A DNA stretch of 64,000 nucleotides from the NCBI RefSeq assembly GCF_902729355.1, contig NZ_CACVCC010000002.1, positions 62,001 to 126,000 of the forward strand, read 5' to 3'. Positions 7,386 to 14,576 of this stretch are shown here, one piece after another; the stretch's first letter is position 1; each line of letters begins with the position of its first letter. The position numbers and the translations under genes are program-made. Source of the stretch: Streptococcus sp. S784/96/1. Its GTDB lineage: Bacteria > Bacillota > Bacilli > Lactobacillales > Streptococcaceae. The notes below the pieces were generated by a model. That model was not told where the DNA came from. It saw only the letters and a list, made by a program, of their open reading frames with translations, and made no database searches.

Positions 7386-8012
7386 ATGATTTTTGCATAT
7401 AACAAAGACCAAGTGGGAGATACTCTCCTTGTTATTTTACAGGATACCAAAGATATAAAACGTGATGTGGAACGTAGAGGTAAGGTAGCCCGTGTTTATG
7501 ATTTAGCAAGTGGCAAAACGCTTGCTTGGAATATTTTTGAAGTATCAAGTTTGATTGCTATTGAAGGAAATGGTCAGGTTATCTTATCAGATGATGATGT
7601 TGCTATTTTAAATCAAGAACTTGCTAAAGAAGGCTTTACAGAAGAACTTGTTAATGATAAAGGCCCATTTTTTGTAGTTGGTCAAATTGTTGAGATGGTG
7701 GCACATCCAGATAGTGATCATCTAAACATTTGCCACGTTGAGGTAGCTTCTGATAAGACGGTCCAAATCGTGGCAGGTGCCCCTAATGCGGCTATCGGAT
7801 TAAAAACTATAGTTGCCTTGCCTGGTGCTATGATGCCTAGCGGCAGCCTTATTTTCCCAGGGAAACTTCGTGGTGAAGATAGTTATGGCATGATGTGTAG
7901 TCCTGGTGAGCTTGCTTTGCCCAACGCCCCACAAGTGCGTGGAATCATTGAATTAGACGATTCAGCGGTAATTGGTGAACCGCTAGACGTCAAAAAGCAT
8001 TGGAAAGCCTAA
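7386..8012 (+). CDS. ytpR: YtpR-type tRNA-binding domain protein
   Basis: This 208-residue protein has a divergent N-terminal half and a C-terminal EMAP-II-like OB fold (from about residue 100): VGQIVEMVAHPDSDHLNICHVEV, then VQIVAGAPNA and GKLRGEDSYGMMCS. This is the tRNA-binding domain shared with PheT and MetG. It is a stand-alone cytoplasmic RNA-binding protein whose exact role is not settled. ATG 7386 has a good ribosome site. A terminator follows the stop by about 20 bases. Confidence 0.9.
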   Translation: MIFAYNKDQVGDTLLVILQDTKDIKRDVERRGKVARVYDLASGKTLAWNIFEVSSLIAIEGNGQVILSDDDVAILNQELAKEGFTEELVNDKGPFFVVGQIVEMVAHPDSDHLNICHVEVASDKTVQIVAGAPNAAIGLKTIVALPGAMMPSGSLIFPGKLRGEDSYGMMCSPGELALPNAPQVRGIIELDDSAVIGEPLDVKKHWKA

Positions 8013-8031
8013 AAACAGTTAAAAATCCGCG

Positions 8032-8066
8032 AAAAACCTCTATTCTAGGGGTTTTAGCTTTTTCTG
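8032..8066 (+). terminator. Terminator after ytpR
   Basis: AAAACCTC (8033-8040) pairs with GGGGTTTT (8048-8055, one G-U pair) over a seven-base loop, followed by a T-rich stretch. It lies just upstream of the rnpA -10 box. Confidence 0.7.
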
Positions 8067-8071
8067 AAATA

Positions 8072-8080
8072 TGATATAAT
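8072..8080 (+). promoter_or_regulatory. Extended -10 promoter of rnpA
   Basis: TGATATAAT at 8072-8080 is a consensus extended -10 element, 30 bases before the GTG start of rnpA. No clear -35 box is visible. Confidence 0.7.
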
Positions 8081-8109
8081 GGAAAAAATGTAGAACTTGG
8101 AGTCTTATC

Positions 8110-8487
8110 GTGAAAAAAAGCTATCGCGTCAAGCGTGAGAAAGACTTTAAGCTAGTTTTTCAAAAGGGTACAAGCGTAGCTAATCGAAAATTTGTAGTTT
8201 ATAGTCTTCCAAAGGACCAACCTCACTTTAGAGTAGGTCTCTCAGTCAGTAAGAAATTGGGCAATGCGGTAGTCAGAAATCGTGTGAAACGTCGGCTCCG
8301 CCATTTGGTCAAAGATCTATCGCCTCACCTTGTGACGACAGACTTTGTTATTATTGCTCGTAAGGGAGTAGAAAGCCTTACTTATCAAGAAATGAAAAGT
8401 AATTTAATTCATGTCTTAAAGTTGGGGAAACTTTATAGTGAGGAAGAGGGGTTCACTTCTTCCAAAATATTTGTAGATAAAGTGTGA
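8110..8487 (+). CDS. rnpA: Ribonuclease P protein component
   Basis: The protein starts at GTG 8110 with [17 protein letters not shown] and carries the RNA-binding signature [18 protein letters not shown]. It binds the RNase P RNA and helps trim 5' leaders from pre-tRNAs. At 125 residues it is slightly longer than the usual 110-120, with an extra tail ending SSKIFVDKV. It begins the conserved rnpA-yidC-jag unit, 39 bases upstream of yidC. Confidence 0.95.
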   Translation: MKKSYRVKREKDFKLVFQKGTSVANRKFVVYSLPKDQPHFRVGLSVSKKLGNAVVRNRVKRRLRHLVKDLSPHLVTTDFVIIARKGVESLTYQEMKSNLIHVLKLGKLYSEEEGFTSSKIFVDKV

Positions 8488-8526
8488 TTTTCTACGTTTT
8501 ATGCGGTTATCAGGAAGGAATTAAGG

Positions 8527-9348
8527 GTGAACAAAAAACTAAAAGTAAGTGGACTTTTTTTATTTGGTGGTTTGGTGCTGTCAGCCTGTGGTCGTGCACA
8601 AGCAATGACGCCAATTACGGCAGAAAGCACAGGTTTTTGGGCTAAATTAGTGTATCTTTTTGCACAAGCTATTGATGGATTGTCGTTTGGAAATGTTGGT
8701 ATTGGGATTGTTCTCTTCACACTCTTGATTCGAACGATATTACTTCCTCTTTATAATATGCAAATCAAATCAAGTCGTAAGATGCAGGATTTGCAACCTA
8801 AGCTACGAGAATTACAAAAACAATATCCTAATAAAGATACTGAGAGCCGTTTAGCTTTGACAGAAGCTACCAATGCTCTGTATAAAAAAGAAGGTGTCAA
8901 TCCTTATACAAGCATGTGGCCGATTCTAATTCAGCTACCTGTCATGATCGCTCTTTACCAAGCCTTGCTACGTGTTGATTTTCTTAAAGAAGGATCATTC
9001 CTTTGGTTTAAACTGGCACAACCAGATCCATTCTTTATTCTTCCGATATTAGCAGCTGGATTTACTTTCCTATCGACTTGGTTGACTAACAAGGGGGCAC
9101 GTGAAAAAAATATTGCATTAACGCTTATGTCTGTTGTAGCTCCGTTAATGATTTTAATGGTTTCTTTTAACATTGCAAGTGGGGTGTCCTTGTATTGGAC
9201 AGTGTCAAATGCTTATCAAGTGGTTCAGACTTTAATTTTTAACAACCCGTTCAAACTTATTGCAGAGCGGGAGCAATTGGCGCAAGCCGAAAAAGAAAAA
9301 GAAGCAAGGATACGTCGCGCTAAAAAGAAAGCACAGCGACGCAAATAA
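8527..9348 (+). CDS. yidC1: Membrane protein insertase YidC1 (OxaA)
   Basis: A 273-residue lipoprotein-type insertase. The signal peptide ends in a lipobox (VLSAC, Cys about residue 21). Five membrane segments follow, with the hairpin [22 protein letters not shown] after the first and a basic tail ending KKKAQRRK that can contact the ribosome. YidC folds and inserts membrane proteins with or without SecYEG. GTG 8527 is preceded by AAGGAATTAAGG. A second paralogue is at 50125-51051; streptococci usually carry two. Confidence 0.95.
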   Translation: MNKKLKVSGLFLFGGLVLSACGRAQAMTPITAESTGFWAKLVYLFAQAIDGLSFGNVGIGIVLFTLLIRTILLPLYNMQIKSSRKMQDLQPKLRELQKQYPNKDTESRLALTEATNALYKKEGVNPYTSMWPILIQLPVMIALYQALLRVDFLKEGSFLWFKLAQPDPFFILPILAAGFTFLSTWLTNKGAREKNIALTLMSVVAPLMILMVSFNIASGVSLYWTVSNAYQVVQTLIFNNPFKLIAEREQLAQAEKEKEARIRRAKKKAQRRK

Positions 9349-9357
9349 GGAGAAATT

Positions 9358-10377
9358 ATGGCTATTTTTACAGGAAAAACGGTAGAGGATGCTATTGAAG
9401 CTGGGTTACGTGAACTTGGCTTACCACGTATGAAGGCACATATCCGTGTCGTTTCACGAGAGAAAAAAGGCTTTCTTGGTTTTTGGAAAAAGCCTGCGCA
9501 GGTTGAAATTGAAAATATTGATGAAAAAACTGCACATAAGGCAGATCAAAAGGCTGTTAAGGGAGTTCCAGACAATATTAACCAACAAAATGCTCCTGTG
9601 ACAACTAGTCTTGAAGACACCATTGAACTGAGTAAGGTAACAACTCTTATCAAGGAAATGGAGGCCCGTGGTGAACTTGAGGTTGATCAAGAGGTCAAAG
9701 AGCAATTTTTGAATAACAAAAAATCTCCGCAAACTATTTTGGAAGAAACCGGACATTTTGAAGTTCTCAAAGAATTACAAAATAACGAGCCAAATGAAGA
9801 GATTGAACCTAAATCTAAATTCGACTCAGAAGAAAAACAAGAGTCAGCGAAAGAAGATGACTTCCAAGTCTTTGTGTCAAGTGAATTTAGTCAAAATGAA
9901 TCAGAAGAATTTCCTTCAGAAGATATTGAGGTTGCCGCAAAGGAAGTGGCAACTTACATTGAAAAAATCATTTATGAAATGGACGTAGAAGCAACGCTTG
10001 ATGTTAGTACTAACCGCCGTCAAATCACCATTCAGATTGAAACACCTGAAGCTGGTCGTGTGATTGGCTACCACGGAAAAGTTCTTAAATCACTGCAATT
10101 ATTAGCTCAAAATTTCTTGCACGATCGTTATTCACGCTATTTTTCAGTAGTTCTCAATGTTCATGATTATGTTGAACATCGTACAGAAATTGTGATTGAC
10201 TTTACCAAAAAAATGGCGAAGCGTGTCTTGGAAACTGGACATGATTATGTGATGGATCCAATGAGTAATAGCGAACGCAAAATTGTGCATAAAACTGTTG
10301 GAAAGATTGAAGGGGTTGAAAGCTATTCTGAAGGTGATGACCCTAATCGCTATGTTGTGATTAGTAAACTTCGTTAA
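9358..10377 (+). CDS. jag: KhpB/Jag RNA-binding protein
   Basis: The 339-residue protein has an N-terminal Jag_N domain (ATVEDAI-like start, REKKGFLGFWKKPAQVE), an acidic low-complexity linker (about residues 60-200), a KH domain with GRVIGYHGK and a C-terminal R3H domain ending with RKIVHK. KhpB (EloR/Jag) binds RNA with KhpA and controls cell elongation in streptococci. It starts nine bases after yidC1 with its own ribosome site and ends the operon at a terminator. The acidic linker is longer than in some relatives, consistent with a 339-residue length. Confidence 0.95.
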   Translation: MAIFTGKTVEDAIEAGLRELGLPRMKAHIRVVSREKKGFLGFWKKPAQVEIENIDEKTAHKADQKAVKGVPDNINQQNAPVTTSLEDTIELSKVTTLIKEMEARGELEVDQEVKEQFLNNKKSPQTILEETGHFEVLKELQNNEPNEEIEPKSKFDSEEKQESAKEDDFQVFVSSEFSQNESEEFPSEDIEVAAKEVATYIEKIIYEMDVEATLDVSTNRRQITIQIETPEAGRVIGYHGKVLKSLQLLAQNFLHDRYSRYFSVVLNVHDYVEHRTEIVIDFTKKMAKRVLETGHDYVMDPMSNSERKIVHKTVGKIEGVESYSEGDDPNRYVVISKLR

Positions 10378-10389
10378 ATATATAGTGTT

Positions 10390-10413
10390 AAGCCAGTTGA
10401 TTCTGGCTTTTTT
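10390..10413 (+). terminator. Terminator of the rnpA-yidC-jag operon
   Basis: AAGCCAG and CTGGCTT form a seven-pair stem around TTGATT, followed by T residues. Confidence 0.88.
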
Positions 10414-10456
10414 GCTACGTCTGAAGAATGATTTTTCAACCCTAAATTAATCCGTT

Positions 10457-10486
10457 AAGACAGGAATAAAATAGCTGTGGTATAAT
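10457..10486 (+). promoter_or_regulatory. Promoter placed directly at the pbp2a start codon
   Basis: AAGACA (10457-10462), 18 bases, then TGGTATAAT (-10 at 10481-10486). The -10 box ends six bases before ATG 10493, where transcription would be expected to start. There is no Shine-Dalgarno sequence in the interval. Confidence 0.75.
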
Positions 10487-10492
10487 ACCAGT

Positions 10493-12799
10493 ATGACATT
10501 TTTAGAATTATTGAAGAAAAAATTCTTTCCAACCCAGTATCGAAAAGAACAGCAAGAGTTTGTTGATAATATAAGTTCTGATGAGAGTGACCTTTGCGTT
10601 ACGGTAGAAGAAAAACGAGTGGATGTCTCTAGACAAGAAGAATACATTTCACGGTATCAGCGTAGCCGCAATCATCATCAGAAAGAAGAAAAGAGACCTG
10701 AAATTTTAAAAAAAGCTGATAAATTAAAGCTAAATCCTAAAAATCCTCTCCGTCAGTTTTGGCGTCGTTACCATTTAGGTAAGCTTGTCTTGATTGTTAC
10801 GACAGGATGCGTTTTGCTAGTCAGTGGCTATCTCTTTTATTTAGCTAAGACTGCAAAGGTTTCTGATTTGCAAGAAGCCTTGAAGGCAACAACTGTTATT
10901 TATGACCGTAATGATGAGTATGCAGGATCTTTGACTGGACAAAAAGGAACTTACGTTGAACTAGATGCGATTTCCGATGATTTGGAACATGCGGTGCTAG
11001 CAACTGAGGATAGGACCTTTTATGAAAATAAAGGCATAAATTTTAAACGTACGATTTTAGCAGTGCTGACGCTTGGGAAATCAGGCGGAGGTTCCACAAT
11101 CACACAACAACTGGCTAAAAATGCTTACCTAACACAGGATCAGACCATTAAACGTAAGGCACGCGAGTTTTTTCTTGCTTTGGAATTGACTAAGAAATAT
11201 AAAAAAGAAGATATCTTAACCATGTATCTTAATAATGCCTATTTCGGTAACGGGATATGGGGTGTTGAGGATGCAAGCCAAAAATATTTTGGTACAAGTG
11301 CGGCAAATCTAGCATTAGATGAAGCGGCTACACTTGCAGGTATGCTAAAAGGTCCAGAGATTTATAATCCCTATTACTCTATTGAGAATGCGACTAATCG
11401 TCGGGACACAGTCTTGCAAGGAATGGTAGAGGCTGGGTATATTAGCCAAGAAAGTGCCAATGAAGCGACGACTATTGGTATGGGAAATCGTCTGGCAGAT
11501 ACTTATTCAGGAAAGATGAACGACTATAAATACCCTTCGTATTTTGATGCTGTTATCAGCGAAGCCATCGATACGTATGGATTGAGTGAAAAAGATATTT
11601 TAAATAACGGATATAAGATTTATACAGAACTGGATCAAAATTATCAAACTGGAATGCAAAATACCCTGGATGATGATAACTTTATTTATGTTGCTGCTGA
11701 TGGTGAACCCTCACAGGCTGCTAGTGTGGCACTTGATCCCAAAACGGGAGGAGTTAGAGGGTTAGTTGGGCGTTCTAATAGTACTGAAAATACTCATTTT
11801 AGAAGTTTTAACTATGCGACTCAGGGACGTCGTAGTCCAGCTTCGGCAATTAAACCCTTACTAGTGTATGCTCCGGCAATAGCTTCTGGTTGGAGTATTG
11901 ATGAACCTTTACCAAATACTAAGCGTGATTTTAATGGCTATGCCCCATCTAATTATGGTGGAATTGAAACAGAAGATTTACCTATGTATCAAGCTTTGGC
12001 CAATTCATACAATATTCCAGCTGTGTACACCTTAGATCAGATTGGTGTGTCAAAGTCTCTCTCTTATGGCAAAAAATTAGGGTTGAAAATGGAGGGAGTT
12101 CCAGAAGAATTAGGAATAGCTCTAGGATCTAGTGTGACAGTAAGTCCGCTAGAAATGGCTCAGGCTTACGCTACTTTTGCCAATGAAGGTGTGATGAATA
12201 AGGCACATCTTATTACTCGGATTGAGACGGCTAGCGGTGACAAAGTCAAGGCTTACACCCCTTCTGCTAAACGCGTATTTAGTAAAACTGTTGCTGATAA
12301 AATGACAAGTATGATGCTGGGAACATTTACTAATGGTACAGCAACTGCAGCTAATGTTTATGGTTATACGATGGCTGGAAAAACTGGAACAAATGAAGCA
12401 AGCTTCAATCCAGATGTTATCAGCGATCAATGGGTTATTGGCTACACACCTGATGTGGTGATTTCTCAGTGGATTGGTTACGATCAGACGGATGAAGGGC
12501 ACTATATTGTTGATCCTTATAGCAATGCGTCAGCTCTTTTTAGTACCGTTGCTAGCACAGTTTTGCCCTACACTCCTGGGACTGATTTTACGGCAAAAAA
12601 TGCTTACGTTGCTAATGGGATTGAGGCTGTGTATGATGTCGCGGCGCAGGAAAACCAAGATGAATCACGTAGTATCATTGACGACCTAAGGGATTCTGCT
12701 GCTAAGGCTAAAGAAGACTTAGAAAAAGCCTTACAGGATACGTCACTTCAAGAGAATGCTGAAAATATTTGGAATAGCATCGTTGACTATTTTAGATAA
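10493..12799 (+). CDS. pbp2a: Bifunctional penicillin-binding protein 2A
   Basis: The 768-residue class A PBP polymerises glycan strands and cross-links peptides outside the membrane. A basic cytoplasmic N terminus of about 95 residues precedes one membrane anchor (LVLIVTTGCVLLVSGYLFYL). The GT51 domain has EDRTFYENKGINF and GGSTITQQLAKN. The transpeptidase domain has SAIK (active serine), SYN and KTGT. The start at ATG 10493 matches the family length and the short basic beginning. It lacks a ribosome site and lies six bases after a -10 box, so the mRNA may be leaderless. The last residues NIWNSIVDYFR match the C-terminal style of pneumococcal PBP2a. Confidence 0.95.
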   Translation: MTFLELLKKKFFPTQYRKEQQEFVDNISSDESDLCVTVEEKRVDVSRQEEYISRYQRSRNHHQKEEKRPEILKKADKLKLNPKNPLRQFWRRYHLGKLVLIVTTGCVLLVSGYLFYLAKTAKVSDLQEALKATTVIYDRNDEYAGSLTGQKGTYVELDAISDDLEHAVLATEDRTFYENKGINFKRTILAVLTLGKSGGGSTITQQLAKNAYLTQDQTIKRKAREFFLALELTKKYKKEDILTMYLNNAYFGNGIWGVEDASQKYFGTSAANLALDEAATLAGMLKGPEIYNPYYSIENATNRRDTVLQGMVEAGYISQESANEATTIGMGNRLADTYSGKMNDYKYPSYFDAVISEAIDTYGLSEKDILNNGYKIYTELDQNYQTGMQNTLDDDNFIYVAADGEPSQAASVALDPKTGGVRGLVGRSNSTENTHFRSFNYATQGRRSPASAIKPLLVYAPAIASGWSIDEPLPNTKRDFNGYAPSNYGGIETEDLPMYQALANSYNIPAVYTLDQIGVSKSLSYGKKLGLKMEGVPEELGIALGSSVTVSPLEMAQAYATFANEGVMNKAHLITRIETASGDKVKAYTPSAKRVFSKTVADKMTSMMLGTFTNGTATAANVYGYTMAGKTGTNEASFNPDVISDQWVIGYTPDVVISQWIGYDQTDEGHYIVDPYSNASALFSTVASTVLPYTPGTDFTAKNAYVANGIEAVYDVAAQENQDESRSIIDDLRDSAAKAKEDLEKALQDTSLQENAENIWNSIVDYFR

Positions 12800-12800
12800 G

Positions 12801-12829
12801 TTGCAAAGACCTTGTTAACGTGGTATAAT
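12801..12829 (+). promoter_or_regulatory. Promoter of rpmG-secE
   Basis: TTGCAA (12801-12806), 17 bases, TATAAT (12824-12829) with a TGG extension. It starts immediately after the pbp2a stop codon. Confidence 0.8.
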
Positions 12830-12847
12830 GACAATTACGGAGGCAGT

Positions 12848-13000
12848 ATGGCACAGAAAAAAGCAAGTTTAGCGTGTGTAGATTGTGGCAGTCGCAACTA
12901 CTCAATCTCAGTTAGTAGTAATCCCAAGCCGACACGCTTAGAAGTTAAGAAGTTTTGTAAACATTGCAAAGGGTATTCGCTGCACAAAGAAACCCGCTAA
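12848..13000 (+). CDS. rpmG: Ribosomal protein bL33 (zinc-binding form)
   Basis: A 50-residue protein with two CxxC pairs (CVDC and CKHC), the zinc-ribbon version of L33, a large-subunit protein near the E site. ATG 12848 is preceded by ACGGAGGCAG. Firmicutes usually hold two or three L33 copies, with the zinc form exchanged for a zinc-free one in zinc limitation. It stands before secE and nusG, the usual streptococcal order. Confidence 0.95.
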   Translation: MAQKKASLACVDCGSRNYSISVSSNPKPTRLEVKKFCKHCKGYSLHKETR

Positions 13001-13135
13001 AACTTGGTGAAAATAAAAGTAATGTTGGACTGTTCTATACCTACTGAGACTGTCTATTGTTGATTTTCATTAAGTGTTACATTCAGCATGGATTGAAGAT
13101 TCGTGTATTTTAAATGAGGAGTATAGATATAAATT

Positions 13136-13309
13136 ATGTTTGTCAAAGGAATTTTTCAAGTTTTAAAAGATACAACTTGGCCAACTCGCAAGCAACGTTG
13201 GTATGATTTTATCTCAGTTCTTGAATATACCGCATTTTTCACTTTGATTATTTTCTTATTTGACCGTTTGATTTCAGGTGGTCTCTTAAGTTTATTTGAT
13301 AAATTTTAA
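13136..13309 (+). CDS. secE: Preprotein translocase subunit SecE
   Basis: ATG 13136 opens 57 codons ending at TAA 13307-13309. The protein has the conserved SecE amphipathic helix (VLKDTTWPTRKQRWYDF) and one membrane segment (YTAFFTLIIFLFD). SecE clamps SecY in the general secretion channel. Its position between rpmG and nusG supports the call. A GAGGAG ribosome site lies about ten bases upstream. It is too short for many automatic gene callers. Confidence 0.92.
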   Translation: MFVKGIFQVLKDTTWPTRKQRWYDFISVLEYTAFFTLIIFLFDRLISGGLLSLFDKF

Positions 13310-13343
13310 AAAAGTCTTTTAAATAAGCAGATGTTAGGGCTCA

Positions 13344-13402
13344 TTTGGTCAAAAGTATGGTATAATCTTACTAAGACCAAAAGCCGCACCATCGGCTTTT
13401 TT
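13344..13402 (+). promoter_or_regulatory. nusG promoter followed at once by a terminator-like hairpin
   Basis: TGGTATAAT (-10 at 13361-13366) is an extended -10 promoter. It is flanked by a perfect inverted repeat TTTGGTC (13344-13350) / GACCAAA (13375-13381). The predicted start near 13373 is followed by AAGCCG-CACCAT-CGGCTT and six T residues (13380-13402), a compact intrinsic terminator. It could end the secE transcript, or act as an attenuator between this promoter and nusG. Confidence 0.6.
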
Positions 13403-13477
13403 ATATCGTCTTTTCGTTTATTTGGTTAGCTATTTTCAATTTAAAAAGCTAAACTAACAAGTAAAAAGGAGCATAAA

Positions 13478-14017
13478 ATGTTAGATTCATTTGATAAGGG
13501 CTGGTTTGTCCTTCAAACTTATTCAGGTTACGAAAACAAGGTAAAAGAGAACCTTTTGCAACGCGCTCAAACTTACGATATGTTGGATAATATCCTACAG
13601 GTTATTATTCCGACACAAACCGTTAGTTTTGAGAAAAATGGAACGACAAAAGAGGTTGAAGAAAACCGCTTCCCAGGTTACGTCTTGGTTGAAATGGTAA
13701 TGACAGATGAAGCTTGGTTTGTTGTTCGTAACACACCAAACGTTACTGGTTTCGTGGGATCGCACGGTAACCGTTCAAAACCGACACCACTGTTGGAAGA
13801 AGAAATTCGTGCTATTCTCATTTCAATGGGACAAAAAGTGGATATTATTGATACTAATATTAAAGCCGGTGATGTGGTTCAAATCATTGATGGTGCCTTC
13901 ATGGGACAAGAAGGTCGTGTGGTTGAAATTGATGGCAATAAAGTGAAATTGATGCTCAGCATGTTTGGTACAGAGACACAGGCAGAAGTGGAACTTTACC
14001 AAATTGCTGAATTGTAA
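13478..14017 (+). CDS. nusG: Transcription termination/antitermination factor NusG
   Basis: A 179-residue protein with the NGN domain (WFVLQTYSGYENKVKENL at the start, FPGYVLVEM, VRNTPNVTGFVG) and a C-terminal KOW domain (GDVVQIIDGAFMGQEGRV). It binds RNA polymerase and links it to Rho, ribosomes or pausing signals. ATG 13478 is preceded by AAAAGGAGCA. Length is normal. A terminator follows. Confidence 0.96.
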   Translation: MLDSFDKGWFVLQTYSGYENKVKENLLQRAQTYDMLDNILQVIIPTQTVSFEKNGTTKEVEENRFPGYVLVEMVMTDEAWFVVRNTPNVTGFVGSHGNRSKPTPLLEEEIRAILISMGQKVDIIDTNIKAGDVVQIIDGAFMGQEGRVVEIDGNKVKLMLSMFGTETQAEVELYQIAEL

Positions 14018-14043
14018 GGATATTTGTCTATTATAGCGAAAGT

Positions 14044-14073
14044 GGTTGAGAATAGTCTCAATCTCTTTTTTTT
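14044..14073 (+). terminator. nusG terminator
   Basis: GGTTGAGA and TCTCAATC pair over ATAG (one G-U pair), followed by eight or more T residues. Confidence 0.88.
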
Positions 14074-14124
14074 ATTCGTAAATGACGAACAAATTTAAAA
14101 AAAGATAAAAATGATAAAAACTTA

Positions 14125-14153
14125 TTGACGGTTTCTTAAGATTCTGTTAGAAT
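14125..14153 (+). promoter_or_regulatory. Promoter of the polyamine-operon leader RNA
   Basis: TTGACG (14125-14130), exactly 17 bases, TAGAAT (14148-14153). Transcription should start near 14160, some 415 bases before the first coding gene. Confidence 0.8.
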
Positions 14154-14159
14154 ACTTTT

Positions 14160-14504
14160 TGTCTAGAATAAGTATCCAAAAGATGTTTCTAGCAAATATA
14201 CCCCGAGTAAAAAATGCCTACGGACAGGCAGGGGAATGCCGAAGCGGGAATAGTACAGTAGTGTTCTGCTCCCATTATTGATTGGGTTAGAAACCCAAAT
14301 TTTACAGTTGATGTTAGGAAATATTTCCTAATTCATATTTATTTTAGTGTGGTGAAAGCACACGTCATCTTGTGAAACGGTCAATAAAGTACGTCATATT
14401 TGCACTTGAGAGTAGGAAACATCTAGCCCCAGACACTCATAAAGAAGAAATCAAAACGTGAACAAAAAACGATTGTAGAGCAGGAGTATACCCTGCTCTT
14501 TTTG
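14160..14504 (+). ncRNA. Structured, terminator-ended leader RNA (riboswitch-like)
   Basis: This non-coding stretch has its own promoter and ends in a strong intrinsic terminator (AGAGCAGG 14477-14484 / CCTGCTCT 14492-14499, then T residues). An eight-base helix AGATGTTT (14181-14188) / AAACATCT (14417-14424) closes a domain of about 240 nt. Inside are helices TGCCT/AGGCA (14215-14230) stacked on CCCC/GGGG (14201-14204/14231-14234), GGGA/TCCC (14246-14273), TTGGGTT/AACCCAA (14282-14298), TTAGGAAA/TTTCCTAA (14314-14331) and GTGTG/CACAC (14347-14363). UUCUGCUC (14264-14271) can pair with GAGCAGGA of the terminator arm, a possible antiterminator. The GAGTA and AGGGGA-GCCGAAGC elements recall lysine riboswitches, but the remainder does not fit that class. 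It precedes the polyamine operon. The RNA family is not identified. Confidence 0.75.
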
Positions 14505-14526
14505 TTTGACAAGAGACAGAAGAATA

Positions 14527-14548
14527 GGTTGGAAAGGTATTTTCAACC
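14527..14548 (+). promoter_or_regulatory. Hairpin in the speA 5' untranslated region
   Basis: GGTTGGAAA and TTTTCAACC pair (one G-U) around a GGTA tetraloop. It has no T run and lies about 20 bases before the speA ribosome site, so it may shape mRNA stability or translation. Confidence 0.5.
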
Positions 14549-14576
14549 GTGAGAAGATGGTAGGAATGGAGAGACA

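Noticed and set aside
7084..7398. 104-residue minus-strand protein
   Set aside because: No ribosome site, overlaps the ytpR start, and no recognisable domain.
14181..14424. Lysine riboswitch identity for the leader RNA
   Set aside because: Only the GAGTA and AGGGGA-GCCGAAGC boxes agree. The closing helix, length and 3' half do not, so no family name is assigned.
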